Origin: Vagococcus lutrae
GTDB taxonomy: Bacteria; Bacillota; Bacilli; Lactobacillales; Vagococcaceae
DNA length: 64,000 nucleotides
Assembly (NCBI RefSeq): GCF_003987555.1
Contig: NZ_NGJW01000005.1
Location: 62,001 to 126,000, forward strand
Reading direction: 5' to 3'
Shown here: in pieces, positions 20,011 through 28,322 of the stretch
Numbering within the stretch: the first letter of the stretch is position 1
Layout of the letters: every line of letters begins with the position of its first letter
Made by a program: the position numbers and the translations under genes
Notes under the pieces: generated by a model
The model's input: only the letters and a program-made list of their open reading frames with translations
The model's database searches: none
What the model was told of the DNA's origin: nothing

Positions 20011-21090
20011 TTATTTAGCTGGTTTGTCTGGCACTTCAATTTCACCAGCAATAATTTTTTCTTTTGCTTCTTTGATTGCTTCTTTAATCTCTGGATTAAC
20101 GTCGTCTAATTGTCCATCTGTCAAGTCAACGCCGCCTTCTTTCAATCCGTAAACCATTAATTCGCCACCAGGGAAGTTGCCGTCAGCTGATTTTTGTGCA
20201 ATATCTTTAACAGATGTTCCTACACCTTTAAGTGTAGATGTTAATGTTACGTTACCGTCAGCGTATTCGCCTTCTTCTTCTTGGTCACGGTCAACACCGA
20301 TAACCCATACTGGATTTTCTGGTTTTGTGTTCATAACGTCGATTGCTTCTGAGAAGACACCTTGTCCTGTGTCACCTGAAGCATGGAAAATTACGTCCAC
20401 ACCGTCGTGATACATAGCTGCTGCAATTGATTTACCTTTTGCTGCGTCACCAAATGAACCTGCATATTTCACTTGAACTTTAATGCTGTCGTCAACAGAT
20501 TTTACCCCTTCAACGAAACCAGCTTCAAAACGTCCAATAACGTCTCCTTCTTGTCCACCAACGAAACCAATTTTTTTAGATTTTGTTGCGTTAGCTGCTG
20601 CGATACCTGCTAAGTACGCTGCTTCATGGTCTTTAAATAAAACAGATGCTACGTTATCTTGACCTTCTACCACACTATCAATAATAACGAAGTGTGTATC
20701 TGCATTTGCTTTTGCTACTTCTTCGATAGCTGGTTGTAATTTAAATCCAATACCAAATACTGTGTCGAATCCATCGTCAATCGCTGCGTTTAAGTTAGGT
20801 AAGAAGTCTGCATCAGAGTCTGATTGTTTATAATCGTATCCGCCAACACCTTTTTCTTTACCTGCTTCTTTACCCCATTCTTGTAAACCTTCCCAAGCTG
20901 ATTGGTTAAATGATTTGTCATCTACCCCACCTAGGTCTGTTACGAGTGCAACTGAAAAGTCATCAGAACTGCCGTCTTTTCCTGCATCAGAAGAAGCTGT
21001 TCCTTTCTTATCATTGTTGCCACATGCTGCTAAACCGACTGCCAATCCTAAAGTTAGCAATCCTAAACCGATCTTTTTAGATGTCTTCAT
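20011..21090 (-). CDS. Nucleoside-binding lipoprotein (BmpD/NupN type)
   Basis: Extracellular substrate-binding lipoprotein that hands nucleosides to the permeases. It has 359 residues. The signal peptide ends in a lipobox LAAC with the lipidated cysteine at residue 23, followed by a Gly/Ser/Asp linker. The Bmp domain follows, with LVTDLGGVDDKSFNQSAWEGL and VIGVDRDQEEEGEYADGNVTLTS. It is separated from cdd by a spacer with a small inverted repeat. Confidence 0.95.
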   Translation of the reverse strand: MKTSKKIGLGLLTLGLAVGLAACGNNDKKGTASSDAGKDGSSDDFSVALVTDLGGVDDKSFNQSAWEGLQEWGKEAGKEKGVGGYDYKQSDSDADFLPNLNAAIDDGFDTVFGIGFKLQPAIEEVAKANADTHFVIIDSVVEGQDNVASVLFKDHEAAYLAGIAAANATKSKKIGFVGGQEGDVIGRFEAGFVEGVKSVDDSIKVQVKYAGSFGDAAKGKSIAAAMYHDGVDVIFHASGDTGQGVFSEAIDVMNTKPENPVWVIGVDRDQEEEGEYADGNVTLTSTLKGVGTSVKDIAQKSADGNFPGGELMVYGLKEGGVDLTDGQLDDVNPEIKEAIKEAKEKIIAGEIEVPDKPAK

Positions 21091-21156
21091 CTTGTAAAGC
21101 CCCCTATGTATTTTTTTATTTAACAGCTAATTACTTAGCTGGTTAAATCAGATTGA

Positions 21157-21546
21157 TTATAGCTGTGCATCGGTAAACGTATATGGTATCAATTCTTTTA
21201 CAGTCATTTCTTTAGTTTCGCCAGATTCACTGACAAGCGTCACTGGCATATCCGGCTCACAAAACTCCGCCATAACTTGACGACAAGCCCCACAAGGAGA
21301 GATTGGTTCTTTAGTGTTACCCGTTATAACTAAATGTTGAAATTCCTTGCGCCCTTCTGATACCGCTTTGAAAAAAGCCGTTCGTTCAGCGCAATTTGAT
21401 AAGCCAAAAGAAGCATTTTCAATATTACAACCGGTGTAAATCTCACCCTCTTTTGTAACTAGACAAGCGCCTACTGGAAAATGAGAATATGGAACGTGTG
21501 CATGGGTCATTGCGTTTTGAGCTTCTGAAATCCAAGTTTCTTTCAT
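21157..21546 (-). CDS. cdd: Cytidine deaminase
   Basis: Zinc enzyme that turns (deoxy)cytidine into (deoxy)uridine, making substrate for Pdp. The catalytic CAERTA and the zinc motif PCGACRQ are present, typical of the small tetrameric class. An ATG four codons upstream has no room for a Shine-Dalgarno. The ATG at 21546 lies eight bases after AAGGATGG and is preferred, giving 129 residues. Confidence 0.95.
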   Translation of the reverse strand: MKETWISEAQNAMTHAHVPYSHFPVGACLVTKEGEIYTGCNIENASFGLSNCAERTAFFKAVSEGRKEFQHLVITGNTKEPISPCGACRQVMAEFCEPDMPVTLVSESGETKEMTVKELIPYTFTDAQL

Positions 21547-21566
21547 TTGTCTATCCATCCTTTTCG

Positions 21567-22868
21567 CTATTCAGTAATGATGCCTCTTACAAGCATTGGT
21601 TCTTCAATAGCATCACCAATTTCGATATTGTCCAATATCATTTGGTTAACGTCTTCAACATCTTCACGATTGCTATACACAGTGACTAACGGTTCGCCCG
21701 CTTCAACTGACATCCCGACTTTTTTGTTTAACACTAAGCCAACACTGTAATCGATGACATCTTCTTTTGTCTTGCGTCCTGCTCCTAATAACATAGCAGC
21801 AACCCCGATACTTTCAGCATGAATGTCACGCACATAACCTGACTTAGGTGCTAACACCTGTGTCACATATTTCGCTTGTGGCATTTTTTCTGGGTGATCC
21901 ACGACACTGTCATCGCCACCTTGATTACGAATCATTTCTTTAAACTTCGCAAGTGCTTTCCCAGAGTGAAGTGCGTCTTCTAACATCTTACGTGCTTCTT
22001 CAAGTGTGTCTGCTTTTTCAGCTAATACGACCATTTGACTACCTAAAACATACACCATTTCTTGTAAATCTTCTGGTCCTTCGCCTTTCAAGGTGTTAAT
22101 CGCTTCGACCACTTCTAACGTGTTCCCTATTGCTTCACCTAGAGGCTGCGACATGTCAGAAATCACTGCCATTGTCTTACGACCTGCTAAATTACCAATA
22201 CGAACCATTGTATGTGCTAGACGTTCAGCATCTGCTTGATTTTTCATAAATGCCCCATCACCTAATGTCACGTCTAAAACGATAGCATCGGCACCTGAAG
22301 CAATTTTTTTACTCATAACAGAACTAGCAATTAGTGGGATAGAATCGACCGTAGCTGTTACATCTCGCAATGCATACATCCGTTTGTCAGCAGGTGCTAA
22401 ATCACCTGATTGACCTGTTACAGCCACCTGTGTGTCATTAACTAAATCAATAAATTGCTGATTAGGTATTTCAATTTGGAACCCGGGAATCGCTTCTAAC
22501 TTATCTAACGTCCCACCCGTGTGACCAAGTCCACGACCTGACATCTTAGCAACTGGAACACCTACACTGGCAACTAGCGGTGCTAGTACGATGGTTGTCG
22601 TATCACCAACGCCACCTGTCGAATGTTTGTCTACCTTAATTCCATTAATAGAAGACAAGTCGATAACTTCACCTGAATTCGCCATGGCTAACGTTAGATG
22701 CGTAATTTCTTCATCTGTCATGTCTTGATTGAAAATTGCCATAAGCAACGCGCTCATTTGATAATCTGGAATAGAATGATCCGTGTAGCCAGAAACAATA
22801 AACTGGATTTCTTCTTGACTTAAAACCTCCCCGTCACGCTTTTTCGCAATTAAATCCACCATTCTCAT
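21567..22868 (-). CDS. pdp: Pyrimidine-nucleoside phosphorylase
   Basis: Phosphorolyses uridine, deoxyuridine and thymidine to base and sugar 1-phosphate. The protein is 433 residues from [13 protein letters not shown], with the family signature [16 protein letters not shown] and phosphate-site KHSTGGVGD. The upstream GTG lies within the Shine-Dalgarno, so the ATG at 22868, seven bases after CAGGAGGA, is the start. It is the first structural gene of the nucleoside operon, with a -10 box at 22893-22898. Confidence 0.97.
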   Translation of the reverse strand: MRMVDLIAKKRDGEVLSQEEIQFIVSGYTDHSIPDYQMSALLMAIFNQDMTDEEITHLTLAMANSGEVIDLSSINGIKVDKHSTGGVGDTTTIVLAPLVASVGVPVAKMSGRGLGHTGGTLDKLEAIPGFQIEIPNQQFIDLVNDTQVAVTGQSGDLAPADKRMYALRDVTATVDSIPLIASSVMSKKIASGADAIVLDVTLGDGAFMKNQADAERLAHTMVRIGNLAGRKTMAVISDMSQPLGEAIGNTLEVVEAINTLKGEGPEDLQEMVYVLGSQMVVLAEKADTLEEARKMLEDALHSGKALAKFKEMIRNQGGDDSVVDHPEKMPQAKYVTQVLAPKSGYVRDIHAESIGVAAMLLGAGRKTKEDVIDYSVGLVLNKKVGMSVEAGEPLVTVYSNREDVEDVNQMILDNIEIGDAIEEPMLVRGIITE

Positions 22869-22892
22869 AATACGTTCCTCCTGCACACTCTT

Positions 22893-22898
22893 ATTATA
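22893..22898 (-). promoter_or_regulatory. Predicted -10 box of the pdp operon
   Basis: TATAAT on the minus strand, 25 bases before the pdp start. No good -35 is found at 17 bases (TTCTAT), which fits a promoter that needs an activator or is tightly controlled. Confidence 0.6.
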
Positions 22899-22927
22899 AC
22901 GAAACCGAATATAAAATAGAAAACTTT

Positions 22928-22951
22928 AATTGGTAAATCGTTTTACCAATT
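22928..22951. promoter_or_regulatory. 24-bp palindrome, candidate LacI-family operator
   Basis: AATTGGTAAATC and GTTTTACCAATT form a 24-base palindrome with one mismatched pair and a central CG, the hallmark of LacI-family operators. It lies just upstream of the pdp promoter and next to a LacI-family gene, the obvious candidate to bind it. Confidence 0.6.
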
Positions 22952-22964
22952 AAGCGTTTTTTAA

Positions 22965-22979
22965 TTTAAACGCTTACAT
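22965..22979 (-). promoter_or_regulatory. Candidate cre site (CcpA) upstream of pdp
   Basis: On the minus strand ATGTAAGCGTTTAAA fits the consensus WTGNAARCGYTTWNN. It is also one arm of an inverted repeat (TAAGCGTTT/AAACGCTTA, 22951-22976). This suggests carbon catabolite control of nucleoside use. Confidence 0.55.
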
Positions 22980-23000
22980 ATAGATATTAACACCTTAATC

Positions 23001-24023
23001 CTAACGAGTCAACCGTTTTACCGAATCACGCTTAATTAATTTGGTTTCAAATATTTTATTAGGTATCTTTCGCTGTGGTGAGTCGATTGCTCCCATTATA
23101 AACTCTCCTGCAGTATAACCAATCTCAAAGATGGGCTGATGAACCGTGGTTAACGCGGGTGCCATATAACGACTAATTTCCAATCCATCAAAACCAATAA
23201 CTGAAATATCCTCTGGTATTTTTAATCCTTGCTCGTTAATCGCTTGATAAGCACCTACTGCCATTTGATCGTTCGAGCACACTAACGCAGTAATAGGGGT
23301 AACGGCTGTCGTCAGTAACGCCTTCGTTGCTAAGTAACCACCTTCAATTGTTAAAGGACCACTCTGTACCCAGCTTGATTGTGCTGCAATATGATGGTCT
23401 TCCAAGCAATTTAGATATCCTGTAATACGTTCTGATAATTGATAGTAGTCGCCTACCTCTTGTAAAAACCCAATAGCTTCATGACCTTCTTCGATTAAAT
23501 AACGTGTAGCATGATAGACCCCTTCATACTCTTCAACAAGTAATTTGCCTTCCGTTCGCTTATTACGGCCCATATCTACAAGTATTAATGACATCGACTT
23601 GTTTAAAATGCGTTCGTGTTTCAAAATACTATCAGATAGTTGATTAGGGGTCGCAATAATAACACCTTCTACCGAGCGATGAACTAATTCTTCAAAATAT
23701 TTATCTTCTAATTCTGCTTGGTGGTTGGAATTACATAAAAGAATCATATAACCGAGTGAATTTAAATAAGCTTCTACCCCTTCAATTAACTTGGAAAAGA
23801 AAAAATCTGTCACATCCGGCACAATCATACCAATTGTTTGCGATTTTTTGGTGACCATATTTTGAGCGAAAAAATCAGGCTTATAATTAAACTCTTCAAC
23901 GATTGCCATTACTTTTTCACGTGTTTTTTCACTAAAACGACTGCCTTTATTATTTAAAATTTGCGAAACAGTCGTCGTAGATACGCCCGCTGCTTCGGCA
24001 ATGTCTCGGATTGTCATTTTCAT
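23001..24023 (-). CDS. LacI-family transcriptional regulator
   Basis: DNA-binding repressor of 340 residues. The N-terminal helix-turn-helix TIRDIAEAAGVSTTTVSQILN (about 4-24) and hinge region precede a periplasmic-binding-protein-like sensor domain (about 60-335) with IGMIVPDVTDFFFSKLIEGVE and DISVIGFDGLEISRYM, as in RbsR/PurR relatives. It is transcribed in the same direction as the nucleoside operon, just upstream, so it probably controls it. The effector is unknown; a nucleoside or sugar phosphate is a guess. Confidence 0.93.
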   Translation of the reverse strand: MKMTIRDIAEAAGVSTTTVSQILNNKGSRFSEKTREKVMAIVEEFNYKPDFFAQNMVTKKSQTIGMIVPDVTDFFFSKLIEGVEAYLNSLGYMILLCNSNHQAELEDKYFEELVHRSVEGVIIATPNQLSDSILKHERILNKSMSLILVDMGRNKRTEGKLLVEEYEGVYHATRYLIEEGHEAIGFLQEVGDYYQLSERITGYLNCLEDHHIAAQSSWVQSGPLTIEGGYLATKALLTTAVTPITALVCSNDQMAVGAYQAINEQGLKIPEDISVIGFDGLEISRYMAPALTTVHQPIFEIGYTAGEFIMGAIDSPQRKIPNKIFETKLIKRDSVKRLTR

Positions 24024-24181
24024 TTTGATTGGCTGTCCTCCTTTTTAATACAGTTAAATCATAGCATACTCTCTCATAATGTAATAGCTTTCTTTATGAA
24101 AGATACGCGTCTTTTCTCGTTATCGTTTTTCATAGACAAAATGATAATGAGAAAAAAATGAGGAATTTTTCATTTTTGTTC

Positions 24182-24210
24182 TTGACGTATTCTCCCCCCT
24201 ACTTTATACT
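24182..24210 (+). promoter_or_regulatory. Promoter of the leader peptide and ABC transporter
   Basis: TTGACG (24182-24187), a 17-base spacer and TATACT (24205-24210). Transcription would start near 24217, just before the leader peptide Shine-Dalgarno at 24225-24232. Confidence 0.8.
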
Positions 24211-24240
24211 TAACTTAATTCTTTTAAGGAGGATTTTGAT

Positions 24241-24303
24241 ATGAACATCAAATCACACTTAAAATTGAATAGCACAAACTTTTTCTTTAGCTTCTTTAGA
24301 TAG
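24241..24303 (+). CDS. Phe-rich leader peptide, candidate attenuator
   Basis: A 20-codon open frame behind a perfect TAAGGAGG Shine-Dalgarno and a good promoter. The last eight residues are NFFFSFFR: five Phe codons (TTT TTC TTT AGC TTC TTT) just before the AGA-TAG end. It is followed by two hairpins and an intrinsic terminator before an amino acid ABC transporter. This is the classic layout of a leader peptide whose translation senses charged tRNA, here tRNA-Phe. It has no T-box sequence. The coding evidence is the start signal and layout only. Confidence 0.6.
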   Translation: MNIKSHLKLNSTNFFFSFFR

Positions 24304-24411
24304 TGTTTGTAGACATGCAATCATGGATACAAACAAACATGTATCTATGATGGCTAAAGCAATTTGTGTTGACAAAAAGCCACATAGGATTGAAAAAAAT
24401 CTAAGTGGCTA
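24304..24411 (+). promoter_or_regulatory. Alternative hairpins of the putative attenuator
   Basis: ATCATGGATACA (about 24320-24331) pairs with TGTATCTATGAT (about 24339-24350). The same region can instead pair through TGTTTGT (24304-24310) with ACAAACA, so two exclusive folds exist. A further hairpin, AGCCAC/GTGGCT with inner GATT/AATC, spans about 24378-24410. Which fold blocks the terminator is not resolved. Confidence 0.45.
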
Positions 24412-24457
24412 ACCTATTATCTCCTTATCAGAGCTCGTAAGGATTATTGATGAAGAC

Positions 24458-24493
24458 AAACCATTTAGAATTTTTTTCTAAATGGTTTTTTTG
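24458..24493 (+). terminator. Intrinsic terminator ahead of the ABC transporter (attenuator terminator)
   Basis: AAACCATTTAGAA (24458-24470) pairs perfectly over 13 bases with TTCTAAATGGTTT (24476-24488) around a U-rich loop, then U runs. It lies between promoter and first gene, so it must be read through for expression. Confidence 0.88.
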
Positions 24494-24535
24494 TTGTCTT
24501 ATAACCAGAGTAAACAACATGAAGGAGGAATATTT

Positions 24536-25516
24536 ATGAAACAATCAATGAAATTAAAACTTTTACTTTCTGCTGCTATGGTGAGTCTTATTGGTTTAGC
24601 GGCATGTAGCTCTCAGGAAAATAAGGGGGAAAAAGAAGGACATTATCAAGTGGGTGTCCTACAAGTTGTCGAACACGGCTCGCTAGATGCAAGCTATCAA
24701 GGATTTATTGAAGGTTTGGAAGAAAATGGATTCAAAGAAGGCGACAATCTCACCGTCACTTATCAAAATGCTCAAGGTGCACAAGACCAACTCAATACAA
24801 TGAGTCAAAAACTTGTCAAAGAACGACCTAATTTGTTACTAGGTATCGCAACGCCTGCTGCTCAAGCCTTACTCAGTGCTAGTAGCGACATTCCGATTGT
24901 CGTGACAGCTGTAACTGACTTAGAAGAAGCTAAACTCGTCAAATCTAATGAATCTCCTGGTGGTAACTTAACAGGGGTATCGGATCAAGTACCTATTGAA
25001 AAGCAACTCGATCTTTTAATCAGCGTCGCCAAAAAAGCAGAGAAAATCGGAATTATGTATAATGGCGGAGAAGCAAACTCTGTTTTACAAGCCAAACAAG
25101 CCAAAGCTTATTTAGAAAAACAAGGGATTGCGGTGAAAGAATTAACAGCTAACACGACAAATGACGTGCAACAAGTGACAGAAAGTTTAGCAAAGGACGT
25201 AGATGGGATTTATATTCCAACAGATAACACCTTTGCAAGTGCTATGACGCTCGTAGGAGACGTAGCGAAAGAAAAACAAATTCCTGTCGTAGCGGGCTCA
25301 ATTGAAATGGTTCAAGATGGAGGTTTAGCGACGTTTGGTATTGACTATCATGCTTTAGGAAAACAAACGGGCGACATGGCCGCTAAAATCTTAAAAGGTG
25401 AACGCCAAACAACCGACTATCCCGTTGAAACATCTCGTGACTTAAAACTTGAAGTGAACAAGGACATGGCAAAGGCCTTAGGTATTGATCCAGAAACGAT
25501 AAAAGAACCAAAATAA
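24536..25516 (+). CDS. Aromatic amino acid-type ABC transporter substrate-binding lipoprotein (TrpX-like)
   Basis: Extracellular binding lipoprotein of 326 residues. Signal peptide with lipobox GLAAC, lipidated cysteine at 24. The mature part is an ABC_sub_bind (PF04392-type) domain, with the conserved VGVLQVVEHGSLDASYQGF and GIDYHALGKQTGDMAAKIL. The start at 24536 follows GAAGGAGG by seven bases; an upstream in-frame ATG lies inside the terminator stem. Characterised relatives bind tryptophan. The Phe-rich leader suggests phenylalanine or mixed aromatic substrates here, which is inference. Confidence 0.9.
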   Translation: MKQSMKLKLLLSAAMVSLIGLAACSSQENKGEKEGHYQVGVLQVVEHGSLDASYQGFIEGLEENGFKEGDNLTVTYQNAQGAQDQLNTMSQKLVKERPNLLLGIATPAAQALLSASSDIPIVVTAVTDLEEAKLVKSNESPGGNLTGVSDQVPIEKQLDLLISVAKKAEKIGIMYNGGEANSVLQAKQAKAYLEKQGIAVKELTANTTNDVQQVTESLAKDVDGIYIPTDNTFASAMTLVGDVAKEKQIPVVAGSIEMVQDGGLATFGIDYHALGKQTGDMAAKILKGERQTTDYPVETSRDLKLEVNKDMAKALGIDPETIKEPK

Positions 25517-25529
25517 AGGAGGATTTTAC

Positions 25530-26450
25530 GTGAGCAGTCTCATCTCTATTTTTTACAATTTACCTAGTATCTTCACTACCTCGCTCGCCCAAGGTTTGCT
25601 TTGGGCGTTGCTCGGTATTGGTGTATTCATCACCTATCGGATTTTAGATGTCGCCGATTTGACGACGGAAGGAACCTTTCCACTAGGTGGTGCTATTACA
25701 GCGACACTCATTATTCATCAGTGGTCTCCTATTTGGGCAACTTTAGCCGCATTCGTAGGCGGATTGATTGCCGGCTTAGTATCCGGTCTTATCCATACTA
25801 AGCTTAGAATCCCTGCCTTACTAACAGGAATTATTACCATGACCGCTTTATATTCAATTAATTCACGCGTAATGGGAAAGAAGCCAAATATTCCTTTAAT
25901 TGGTGAAAAAACTCTTTTTTCAATAAGTGAGACGCTACAATTAAGTAAAAATACGACCATCATTCTCGTTGGAGGCATAGTTGTCTTACTGGTCATCTTA
26001 CTACTTTATCTCTTCTTCCGAACGGAAATTGGTTTAGCTATTATAGCCACAGGAGACAATCCTGATATGAGTGAAGCAAATGGGATTCACACGCATTCCA
26101 CTAAAATTTTAGGCTATATGATCGCTAATGGCTGTATTGCCCTTAGTGGTTCGCTACTCGTGCAAAATAATGGCTTTGCTGATTTGAATTCGGGTGTCGG
26201 CACCATTGTTATTGGCTTGGCGGCTATTATTATTTCAGAAGTTCTTTTTGCTAGCCAACCACTCTTGTGGCGTTTAGCGACTATTGTTCTAGGTGCTGTT
26301 ATTTATCGCTTCATTTTAGCAATTATTTTAGAATTTCCTATTGAAGCAAATGACAACAAATTTTTCTCAGCACTCATCCTAATCATTTGCCTATCTTTTC
26401 CACTTATAAGAGAAAAATGGCCTATTAAAAAAGGAGGGACACGAGCATGA
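25530..26450 (+). CDS. ABC transporter permease of the TrpXYZ-like system
   Basis: Membrane subunit of 306 residues with about eight hydrophobic segments, of the branched-chain amino acid/TrpY-like permease type. Conserved features are ITYRILDVADLTTEGTFPLGG near the N-terminus and ATGDNPDMSEANGIHTHSTKILGY, the loop that couples to the ATPase. It starts at GTG, seven bases after AAAGGAGG. It overlaps the ATPase gene by four bases. Confidence 0.92.
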   Translation: MSSLISIFYNLPSIFTTSLAQGLLWALLGIGVFITYRILDVADLTTEGTFPLGGAITATLIIHQWSPIWATLAAFVGGLIAGLVSGLIHTKLRIPALLTGIITMTALYSINSRVMGKKPNIPLIGEKTLFSISETLQLSKNTTIILVGGIVVLLVILLLYLFFRTEIGLAIIATGDNPDMSEANGIHTHSTKILGYMIANGCIALSGSLLVQNNGFADLNSGVGTIVIGLAAIIISEVLFASQPLLWRLATIVLGAVIYRFILAIILEFPIEANDNKFFSALILIICLSFPLIREKWPIKKGGTRA

Positions 26451-27253
26451 GTCAGCCTTTACTTACTCTTGATAACTTACATTTAACCTTTGAAAAAGGC
26501 ACTGTCAATGAAAATCCGGTTCTTAGAGGAATCGATTTAGCTATTCACAAGGGCGACTTTATTACCATTATCGGAGGAAATGGCGCAGGAAAATCGACAT
26601 TACTCAATACAATAGCCGGCTCTTTACGTCCAGATGAAGGACAGATTCATCTTCACGGAGAAAATATAACGAAGCAAAATGTCGTGAAACGGGCCGCTAA
26701 AATCAGTCGCGTCTTCCAAGACCCTAAAATGGGAACCGCAGTACGATTAACCGTTGAAGAAAATCTTTCCATTGCTTTAAAAAGAGGAAGGAAGCGAACG
26801 CTAAGTCGAGGCGTGAAAAAACAACAACGCGCTTTTTTAAAAGAAAAATTGGCTACTTTGCAATTAGGATTAGAAGAACGATTGCAAACAGAAATCGGAT
26901 TACTTTCTGGAGGACAACGTCAAGCTATTACGTTATTAATGGCGACAATCATTCAACCAGATTTATTGCTTTTAGATGAGCATACAGCTGCACTCGACCC
27001 TCAAACGTCCAAAACCGTTATGACCTTGACGGAACAACTTATTCACGAGCAGGAACTAACAGCCTTTATGATTACGCATAATATGAATGATGCGATTCGC
27101 TACGGTAATCGTTTAATTATGCTACATCAAGGAAAAATCGTCGTTGACGTTTCTGGACGTGAAAAAGCCGAGTTAACTGTCCCACAATTACTTCAATTAT
27201 TTGAAGAACGTAGTGATGAAGCATTGACAGATGATAGTTTGTTGTTAACATAA
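26447..27253 (+). CDS. ABC transporter ATP-binding protein of the TrpXYZ-like system
   Basis: Cytoplasmic ATPase, 268 residues, single cassette. Walker A GGNGAGKST (about 44-52), signature LSGGQRQAI, Walker B LLLLDEHTAALDP with the DEHTAALD form usual in this subfamily, and the switch histidine in FMITHNMNDA. Its ATG overlaps the permease stop (ATGA). It completes the three-gene transport operon. Confidence 0.93.
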   Translation: MSQPLLTLDNLHLTFEKGTVNENPVLRGIDLAIHKGDFITIIGGNGAGKSTLLNTIAGSLRPDEGQIHLHGENITKQNVVKRAAKISRVFQDPKMGTAVRLTVEENLSIALKRGRKRTLSRGVKKQQRAFLKEKLATLQLGLEERLQTEIGLLSGGQRQAITLLMATIIQPDLLLLDEHTAALDPQTSKTVMTLTEQLIHEQELTAFMITHNMNDAIRYGNRLIMLHQGKIVVDVSGREKAELTVPQLLQLFEERSDEALTDDSLLLT

Positions 27254-27314
27254 AGTAGTCGATAATTGTTGGTTATGTTAAAGTAATAACATATATGAAA
27301 CGATGAGGTGACTT

Positions 27315-28286
27315 ATGACAACTAAAGACAACGTACTAGCCTTACTTCTTTCACAAAATGAACAACCTCTTTCAGGTGAGGAAATGGCCGAACGTTTATC
27401 TGTTTCACGCACTGCCATTTGGAAAGCCATTCAACAGTTAAAACAAGAAGGACATGATATACAAGCAAAATCCAATGTTGGATATACTTACTTCTCACGA
27501 GAACGTTTAAACGCAGAAGGCATCCGAAAACTTTTACCCCCTTCTCTACAAACTATAGAGATTCTCGTTGAAAATGAAGTCGATTCTACCAATTCCGTTT
27601 TAAAGCGACGAGCAATTGACGGGATAGAGCGGGATACGCTTCTACTAGCAGAGAATCAAACAGCTGGGCGCGGTCGTTTTCAGCGTTCTTACTTTTCAAC
27701 TCCAGAAGATGGCCTTTATATGAGTCTATATATTCATCAGCCACAGCCAGTATCTGAACTCGTACATTATACGTTAATTACGGCAGTGGCAATGGCTCAA
27801 GCGATAGAAGCTGTGTCGAATAAAACAGTGGCAATTAAGTGGGTTAATGACTTATATATTGAGGGCAAAAAAGTAACAGGCGTACTTTCAGAAGCAACGA
27901 CCAACTTTGAAACAGGAATGGTCGACGGTATTATTATAGGGATTGGGACGAATGTCAGCGTGCCGACCTCTCATTTTCCATTAGAATTACAGTCTAAAGC
28001 TGGGTCTATTTTCCCACAAGGAGCCCCTAAAGCTTTTCACCGTCATCAGCTTGTGGCGCACTTTTTAACCGCCTTTTATGACTTAAAAGACCATCCGGAA
28101 CGGTATCTATCAGACTATCGTGCTCGTTCATTTATTATCGGTCAGATAGTCTCATTCGATTATCAACAACAACGATTACAAGGAAAAGCGATCGGCATCT
28201 CAGATAGTGGAGAATTGTTAGTCGAACTTCCAAATCAAGACGTGATTGCTTTGTCCTCTGGCGAAGTCAGTCTTCATTATCAGTAA
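27315..28286 (+). CDS. birA: Bifunctional biotin ligase / biotin operon repressor
   Basis: Attaches biotin to carrier proteins; the N-terminal domain makes it a biotin-responsive repressor. It has 323 residues. A winged helix-turn-helix (about 1-60, MAERLSVSRTAIWKAIQQLK) is followed by the ligase domain, with the biotinyl-AMP loop AGRGRFQRSYFS and KWVNDLYI. It ends at a bidirectional terminator shared with dmkA. Confidence 0.96.
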   Translation: MTTKDNVLALLLSQNEQPLSGEEMAERLSVSRTAIWKAIQQLKQEGHDIQAKSNVGYTYFSRERLNAEGIRKLLPPSLQTIEILVENEVDSTNSVLKRRAIDGIERDTLLLAENQTAGRGRFQRSYFSTPEDGLYMSLYIHQPQPVSELVHYTLITAVAMAQAIEAVSNKTVAIKWVNDLYIEGKKVTGVLSEATTNFETGMVDGIIIGIGTNVSVPTSHFPLELQSKAGSIFPQGAPKAFHRHQLVAHFLTAFYDLKDHPERYLSDYRARSFIIGQIVSFDYQQQRLQGKAIGISDSGELLVELPNQDVIALSSGEVSLHYQ

Positions 28287-28322
28287 AAAAGCAGGAGAAT
28301 GACTATCATTCTCCTGCTTTTT
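28285..28322. terminator. Bidirectional terminator between birA and dmkA
   Basis: GCAGGAGAATGA (28291-28302) pairs perfectly with TCATTCTCCTGC (28306-28317). A runs on the left and T runs on the right serve both convergent genes. The dmkA stop codon lies at its edge. Confidence 0.93.

Noticed and set aside
24304-24457. T-box riboswitch before the ABC transporter
   Set aside because: Tryptophan transporters in Firmicutes often carry a T-box, so I looked for one. No T-box core sequence (GGTGG-type antiterminator bulge) or matching specifier loop is visible, and the leader peptide explains the layout better.
24482-24535. Longer N-terminus for the TrpX-like lipoprotein from the ATG at 24482
   Set aside because: That ATG lies inside the terminator stem with no Shine-Dalgarno. 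The signal peptide begins properly at 24536 after GAAGGAGG.
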